NCBI GenBank assembly: GCA_031280115.1
Contig: JAITHF010000240.1
Location: 1-8,809, forward strand
DNA from: Spirochaetaceae bacterium
GTDB taxonomy: Bacteria; Spirochaetota; Spirochaetia; Treponematales; Breznakiellaceae
Direction of reading: 5' to 3'
DNA length: 8,809 nucleotides
The notes beneath the pieces are model-generated. The model was not told the origin of the DNA, made no database searches, and saw only the letters and a program-made list of their open reading frames with translations. A program made the translations under genes and the position numbers. Of the stretch, positions 5,768 to 8,809 are shown piece after piece. Numbering within the stretch: the first letter of the stretch is position 1; the number at the start of each line of letters is the position of its first letter.

Positions 5768-6928
5768 TTACCGCGCCGCAGCGAGGAGCGCGCCGGTTTT
5801 GGGGTCCCGCCCCTTGAACGCCGCCTCAACGAGCGCCCCAAAGCCAAGTGCGGGGCTTTGCATGTCCCCTTTCCCGCCAATAAGCAGTACCAGCCCCTGA
5901 GCCGAACAGCCGTACCTGCCGTACCTGCCGCCTCCGGTTGAAACCGGAAACGGGTCGGAGATAATCCGCACTGCCGCGCTTTCTGTTTTCCCCCCTGTTT
6001 TCCCCCCTGGTTTTCTCTCTTTTTCTTCAGGGCTCTCATGCGGCGGCGGCGCGGCCAAAAGAAAACTCAGCGTTGCCCGCGCCTTGGGTATGAGCGCGGC
6101 TTCCGCCAGGCTTTTAAGCGGGGCCGGCGCGTCAGCAGTGTCAAACGCGAAATGGCACCACTTATCTTCCGGCAAGGGGCAGCGCTCGTAGTGGGGGCAG
6201 GGCAGGATAGGGGCGTACCCCTGTTCTAAAAGGGCCCGGCGAACCAGGGCGATGAACGCGCCTGACTTAGGCACCCCGGGCTCGACCGCCAGAACCGCGC
6301 CGTTTTGGGAAGCGCGCCTTTTCAGGATGCCCGCGCTTGTACGGGCAAAGGCCGCAAAGGAGGCGCGGTCATAGCCGGACGCATCCCGCTCGTTGAACAC
6401 GTTAAGCGCCGAAACCAGCGCGGCTTTCCCGCCGGCCAAAGGCGCGTCAATGGCCGCGCGGACGGCCTTCACCTGCCAGGGCGCGTCAGCGCCGGCCAGG
6501 GCGGTAAAGAGGGCTTTCCCCGCGTCAAGCATGGCGCCGGCTTTGTCCACGCACCGGAACTCAAGCGGCATAGAGCGCAGGTCAGGGCGGGACAGCCAGA
6601 GCGCCAGCGGCAGGGTGAGGGGGCCTGCGCCCAGGTCTGTTACCGCGCCGTAAGGGGCAAGGGGCAGCGGGAGGGACGGCAGGAGCCGGCACAGGCGGTA
6701 CAGGTTCCAGGGCAGGAAATACCGCAGGTACGCCGAGCGCGCCTGCGGGCGGCTCAGGTAGGACGCGGGCCGTTCAGCCCGGGCCGACGTGAGCAGTTTG
6801 GACAGGGCAGCCACGTCTTTGGGCAGGGCTGGCCGGAAGCGGCGGGGTATAGGGAAGAGCCTGTCGATAAGCCGGAGAACCCGCTCAAGGCCGTCTCGGG
6901 TTTCCGGTGCAAGCGGCGGGAACAGCAC
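5768..6928 (-). CDS. Rsm22-like ribosomal small-subunit methyltransferase-family protein
   Basis: This 386-residue protein resembles the Rsm22 family (mitochondrial relatives: Rsm22/METTL17), a Rossmann-like methyltransferase fold linked to small-ribosomal-subunit assembly. Visible marks are AYLRYFLPWNLYRL (66-79), the SAM-binding DLGAGPLTLPLAL (98-110), and VEPG (215-218). A Cys-rich segment CPHYERCPLPEDKWCHF (244-260) has Cys244, Cys250 and Cys258. Cys341 in the C-terminal GRYGCSAQG could be a fourth metal ligand. Residues 293-317 are a Pro/Lys/Gly-rich insert with a tandem GGKTGGKT. The start is GTG (6926-6928), 2 nt after the der stop, with GGGAGG about 11 nt upstream inside der. The tight link to der, itself a ribosome assembly GTPase, supports a ribosome role. 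Whether it still methylates rRNA cannot be told from the sequence. Confidence 0.8.
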   Translation of the reverse strand: MLFPPLAPETRDGLERVLRLIDRLFPIPRRFRPALPKDVAALSKLLTSARAERPASYLSRPQARSAYLRYFLPWNLYRLCRLLPSLPLPLAPYGAVTDLGAGPLTLPLALWLSRPDLRSMPLEFRCVDKAGAMLDAGKALFTALAGADAPWQVKAVRAAIDAPLAGGKAALVSALNVFNERDASGYDRASFAAFARTSAGILKRRASQNGAVLAVEPGVPKSGAFIALVRRALLEQGYAPILPCPHYERCPLPEDKWCHFAFDTADAPAPLKSLAEAALIPKARATLSFLLAAPPPHESPEEKERKPGGKTGGKTESAAVRIISDPFPVSTGGGRYGRYGCSAQGLVLLIGGKGDMQSPALGFGALVEAAFKGRDPKTGALLAAAR

Positions 6929-6930
6929 GG

Positions 6931-8289
6931 CTAGCGGCGCCTCCCGCCGCGCTCCCCAGAGGGGCGGATCTCAATGGCCACCGGCACCAGAGAAAACCCC
7001 AGGTCCCGGCGGGCTTTATTCCGCAGGTACGACACGTAGGACTCGCTTACCGCTTGGGGGCGGGAGGCGAAAAAGACAAACTTCACCGGATTATCCGAAA
7101 GCTGGGTCCCGTATTTTATCTTGAACCGCGTCTGGGGTCCGACAGGCGGCGGGTATTCCTCAAGCCACCGCCGGAGCGCCTGGTTAAGACGGCCGGTTTC
7201 GACCCGCCTGATAAGCTGCCGGTACATCTTCACGCTGGTTTCAAGGAGGGTGTCAAGTCCGCTGCCGTTACGGGCGCTTATGGGGACAATCGGGGCGTAT
7301 TCCATCTGGCCGAAGAAAAAGCGTATCCGGTCCGCCGCCGCCGCCGCCGCGTTTTTCACCTGCGGCACCGCGTCCCACTTGTTAAGCGCGAAGATAACGC
7401 CCCGCCCTTTTTCGTGGGCAAGGCCGGCGATTTTCTTGTCCTGTTCGGAAAACCCCTCTTGGGCGTCAATAATAAGAAAAACCACGTCCGCCTGTTCGAT
7501 AGATTTAATGGCCCTGTTTACCGAGTAATACTCGATATTCTCGGTAACGTTGCTTTTCCGCCTGATGCCGGCGGTATCAAGCAGCCTGAAGTGCTGGTTC
7601 CGGAAGGAGAACGCCCCTTCCACCACGTCCCGGGTGGTTCCGGGCAGGGCGCTTACCAGGGAGGCCGCCGAAGAGGTGAGCCGGTTGGACAGGGTGGATT
7701 TGCCGGTATTCGGCTTTCCCAGCAGCGCCACGCTGATAGGGCGCTGGGAGTCGTCCGCCTCCACGCAGGAGAAATCCAGTTTAGCGGTGATGGCGCTTTC
7801 CAGTTCCCCTATATGGTCCCCGTGTTCGGCGGAGATCATATAGATACGGTCGAAGCCGTAGGAGAGGAGGTTCCAGGCGTCCTGTTCCCGCCGCCCCCCT
7901 TCGGTCTTGTTTACCGCCACCAGGGTACGGTCCCGGAAGGGGCGGAGCCTGAGGATAAACTCTTCGTCTTCGGGATAAATCTCGCCGGCTTCGAGGATAA
8001 GCACGATAAGGTCCGCTCCTGCGGCGGTTTCCACTGCCCGTTCTGTTACGAGGCTGTCCAGCCCCTGTTTTTCCAGCCTGAACCCGCCGGTATCAATAAT
8101 CCTCACCGGTTTTCCGTTCATAAATATCTGGGCCGCCACAGGATCGCGGGTCACCCCCGGAGTGGGGTCCGTGATGGCCCGCCGCTGGTGCGCCAGCCGG
8201 TTAAACAGGGTGGATTTGCCTACGTTGGGCCTTCCCACCAGCGCCACTGCCGGAACATTCCGGTATTTTTTAGCGCGATCGAATTCCAT
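6931..8289 (-). CDS. der: Ribosome assembly GTPase Der (EngA)
   Basis: This 452-residue tandem-GTPase protein is needed for 50S ribosomal subunit maturation. GTPase domain 1 has GRPNVGKST (19-27), DTGG (66-69) and the base-recognition motif NKTE (127-130). Domain 2 has GKPNTGKST (191-199), DTAG (238-241), NKWD (303-306) and SAR (338-340). The C-terminal KH-like domain covers about 355-440 (SYVSYLRNKARRDLGF, then a basic tail). The length is normal for the family. The ATG at 8287-8289 has AGGAGT 6 nt upstream. Oddity: the first G4 motif ends in Glu where the family consensus is NKxD. It is the first gene of a likely der, rsm22-like, MBL operon. Confidence 0.97.
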   Translation of the reverse strand: MEFDRAKKYRNVPAVALVGRPNVGKSTLFNRLAHQRRAITDPTPGVTRDPVAAQIFMNGKPVRIIDTGGFRLEKQGLDSLVTERAVETAAGADLIVLILEAGEIYPEDEEFILRLRPFRDRTLVAVNKTEGGRREQDAWNLLSYGFDRIYMISAEHGDHIGELESAITAKLDFSCVEADDSQRPISVALLGKPNTGKSTLSNRLTSSAASLVSALPGTTRDVVEGAFSFRNQHFRLLDTAGIRRKSNVTENIEYYSVNRAIKSIEQADVVFLIIDAQEGFSEQDKKIAGLAHEKGRGVIFALNKWDAVPQVKNAAAAAADRIRFFFGQMEYAPIVPISARNGSGLDTLLETSVKMYRQLIRRVETGRLNQALRRWLEEYPPPVGPQTRFKIKYGTQLSDNPVKFVFFASRPQAVSESYVSYLRNKARRDLGFSLVPVAIEIRPSGERGGRRR

Positions 8290-8399
8290 TGCGCGACTCC
8301 TGCGCTGAGGGCTTTTTTGCCTCGTGCCAGCCGCCGGCGCTGCAAGCGGCGGCGCGGGACCGGTGCCGGCCTCCAGCGTAGGTACACTCTAGCATATCA
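8290..8399 (-). promoter_or_regulatory. der leader and candidate extended -10 promoter
   Basis: On the minus strand, TGATATGCT (8391-8399) is an extended -10 (TGn plus TATGCT), but no good -35 is found. The -35 position would fall at the edge of element copy E (8416 onward). The leader, about 95 nt long, contains a GC-rich inverted repeat, GCCGCC with GGCGGC (8331-8355). It also has a GAGGC-AAAAAA-GCCTC-like hairpin (about 8307-8323) before the ribosome binding site. The promoter is tentative. Confidence 0.4.
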
Positions 8400-8415
8400 C
8401 GCCCTCCCTCCGCCA

Positions 8416-8592
8416 CCCCCGAAGGGGGGATTCACGTGCTTCCTGTTGCGAGCAGGTTTGCAATTTTAGTCACAACCCAGAAGGATGCGCCTCATCGCGC
8501 TTTGATAACGCACGGGCGCAGCGCAGGAAGCCTTTAGCGGGGGTTTGGGGGAACTGGTTCCCCCAAATTCTCTTAAAGAGGCGCGAAGCGCC
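8416..8592 (+). repeat. Dispersed multi-hairpin element, copy E
   Basis: It starts with CCCCC-GAA-GGGGG, so the hairpin is kept but its loop is changed from TGC. The GATTCACGTGCTTCCTG segment follows, then the CACAACCCAGAAGGATGCGCC block. The TTTGGGGGAAC/GTTCCCCCAAA stem (8544-8567), CTCTT/AAGAG and GGCGC-GAA-GCGCC (8580-8592) complete it. It lacks the AT stem and the tail that start the 21-bp arrays elsewhere, so this is a solo copy without an array. Confidence 0.87.
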
Positions 8593-8738
8593 GGCAGCCT
8601 CCGGCTGTTTCAGCAGCCGTCGTTTGCACTATGAGCCGCGAACCATGAAGCGCCGGCAGCCAAAGGCTGTTCCCTTACGGGAAGTTCGCAAAAAAATACG
8701 CGAACCATGAAGCGCCGGTAAAAAAGCCCAAATTCGGC
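8593..8738. repeat. Small palindromes and a 20-bp direct repeat
   Basis: CGCGAACCATGAAGCGCCGG occurs twice exactly (8637-8656 and 8699-8718). Hairpins lie within and around the pair: CAGCC-TCC-GGCTG (8595-8607), CAGCC-AAA-GGCTG (8657-8669), TTCCC-TTAC-GGGAA, TTCGC...GCGAA spanning an A7 run, and AAGCC...GGCTT (about 8725-8740). The CAGCC/GGCTG hairpin followed by TT also occurs before copy A (2686-2698). No gene is seen here. Confidence 0.75.
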
Positions 8739-8767
8739 TTGAAAAACTATTGGATAGGTGGTATTAT
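8739..8767 (+). promoter_or_regulatory. Outward promoter at the right edge
   Basis: TTGAAA (8739-8744), a 17-bp spacer and TATTAT (8762-8767) make a good sigma70-type promoter reading to the right. The predicted start is near 8774. ATG codons at 8777 and 8789 follow almost at once without a ribosome binding site. The transcript could be leaderless, or the gene could begin beyond the window; it could also be an RNA gene. Confidence 0.6.
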
Positions 8768-8809
8768 TTTTTCATAATGAAACCTATTATGACGGCAGCG
8801 TTCCCGTTA

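Noticed and set aside
8777..8809. Partial coding sequence at the right edge
   Set aside because: Only 11 codons are visible, with no ribosome binding site. It cannot be supported as a gene from this window.

Overview
The window looks like chromosomal DNA from a GC-rich, repeat-rich bacterium. A spirochaete of the termite-gut Treponema/Breznakiellaceae kind is my best guess. That rests on overall impression (gene content, frequent GTG/TTG starts, repeat-laden intergenic DNA), not on a decisive marker. Two gene groups, both on the minus strand, flank a repeat island and a plus-strand tRNA pair.

Layout: (1) 1-162, a copy of a dispersed multi-hairpin element (copy 0) that runs into the 3' end of araD. 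(2) 144-2564, an araB-araD operon (L-ribulokinase, then L-ribulose-5-phosphate 4-epimerase) behind a strong sigma70-type promoter at 2653-2682. (3) 2704-4638, a repeat island of about 1.9 kb. Inverted copies of the dispersed element (A and D) bracket three tandem arrays with a 21-bp period (about 53 full units), which are separated by two chimeric linkers. (4) 4752-4902, tRNA-Gln(CTG) and tRNA-Glu(CTC) with a candidate promoter upstream. (5) 4922-8289, a minus-strand cluster der, rsm22-like methyltransferase, MBL-fold phosphodiesterase, with the first two only 2 nt apart. (6) 8416-8592, another element copy (E), followed by short palindromes, a 20-bp direct repeat and a plus-strand promoter that fires out of the window.

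The genes are ordinary. AraB phosphorylates L-ribulose and AraD epimerises the product to D-xylulose 5-phosphate; no araA isomerase is visible. Der and the Rsm22-like protein both point to small/large ribosomal subunit maturation. The MBL protein is a PhnP-type hydrolase of unknown substrate.

The unusual part is the repeat system. The dispersed element carries several stem-loops whose arms change together between copies, and wobble pairs favour one strand. Many 21-bp array units are themselves palindromic stem-loops. Their stem sequences switch in concert between subfamilies (GGCGCC, GCTAGC and CCGAAT/ATTCGG types). This suggests selection for, or generation through, base-pairing, either as a structured RNA or as a DNA element. 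No transposase, Cas or reverse transcriptase gene is present in the window, so any trans-acting partner would be elsewhere. The long open frames in the arrays follow from a period divisible by three, and I do not annotate them as genes.
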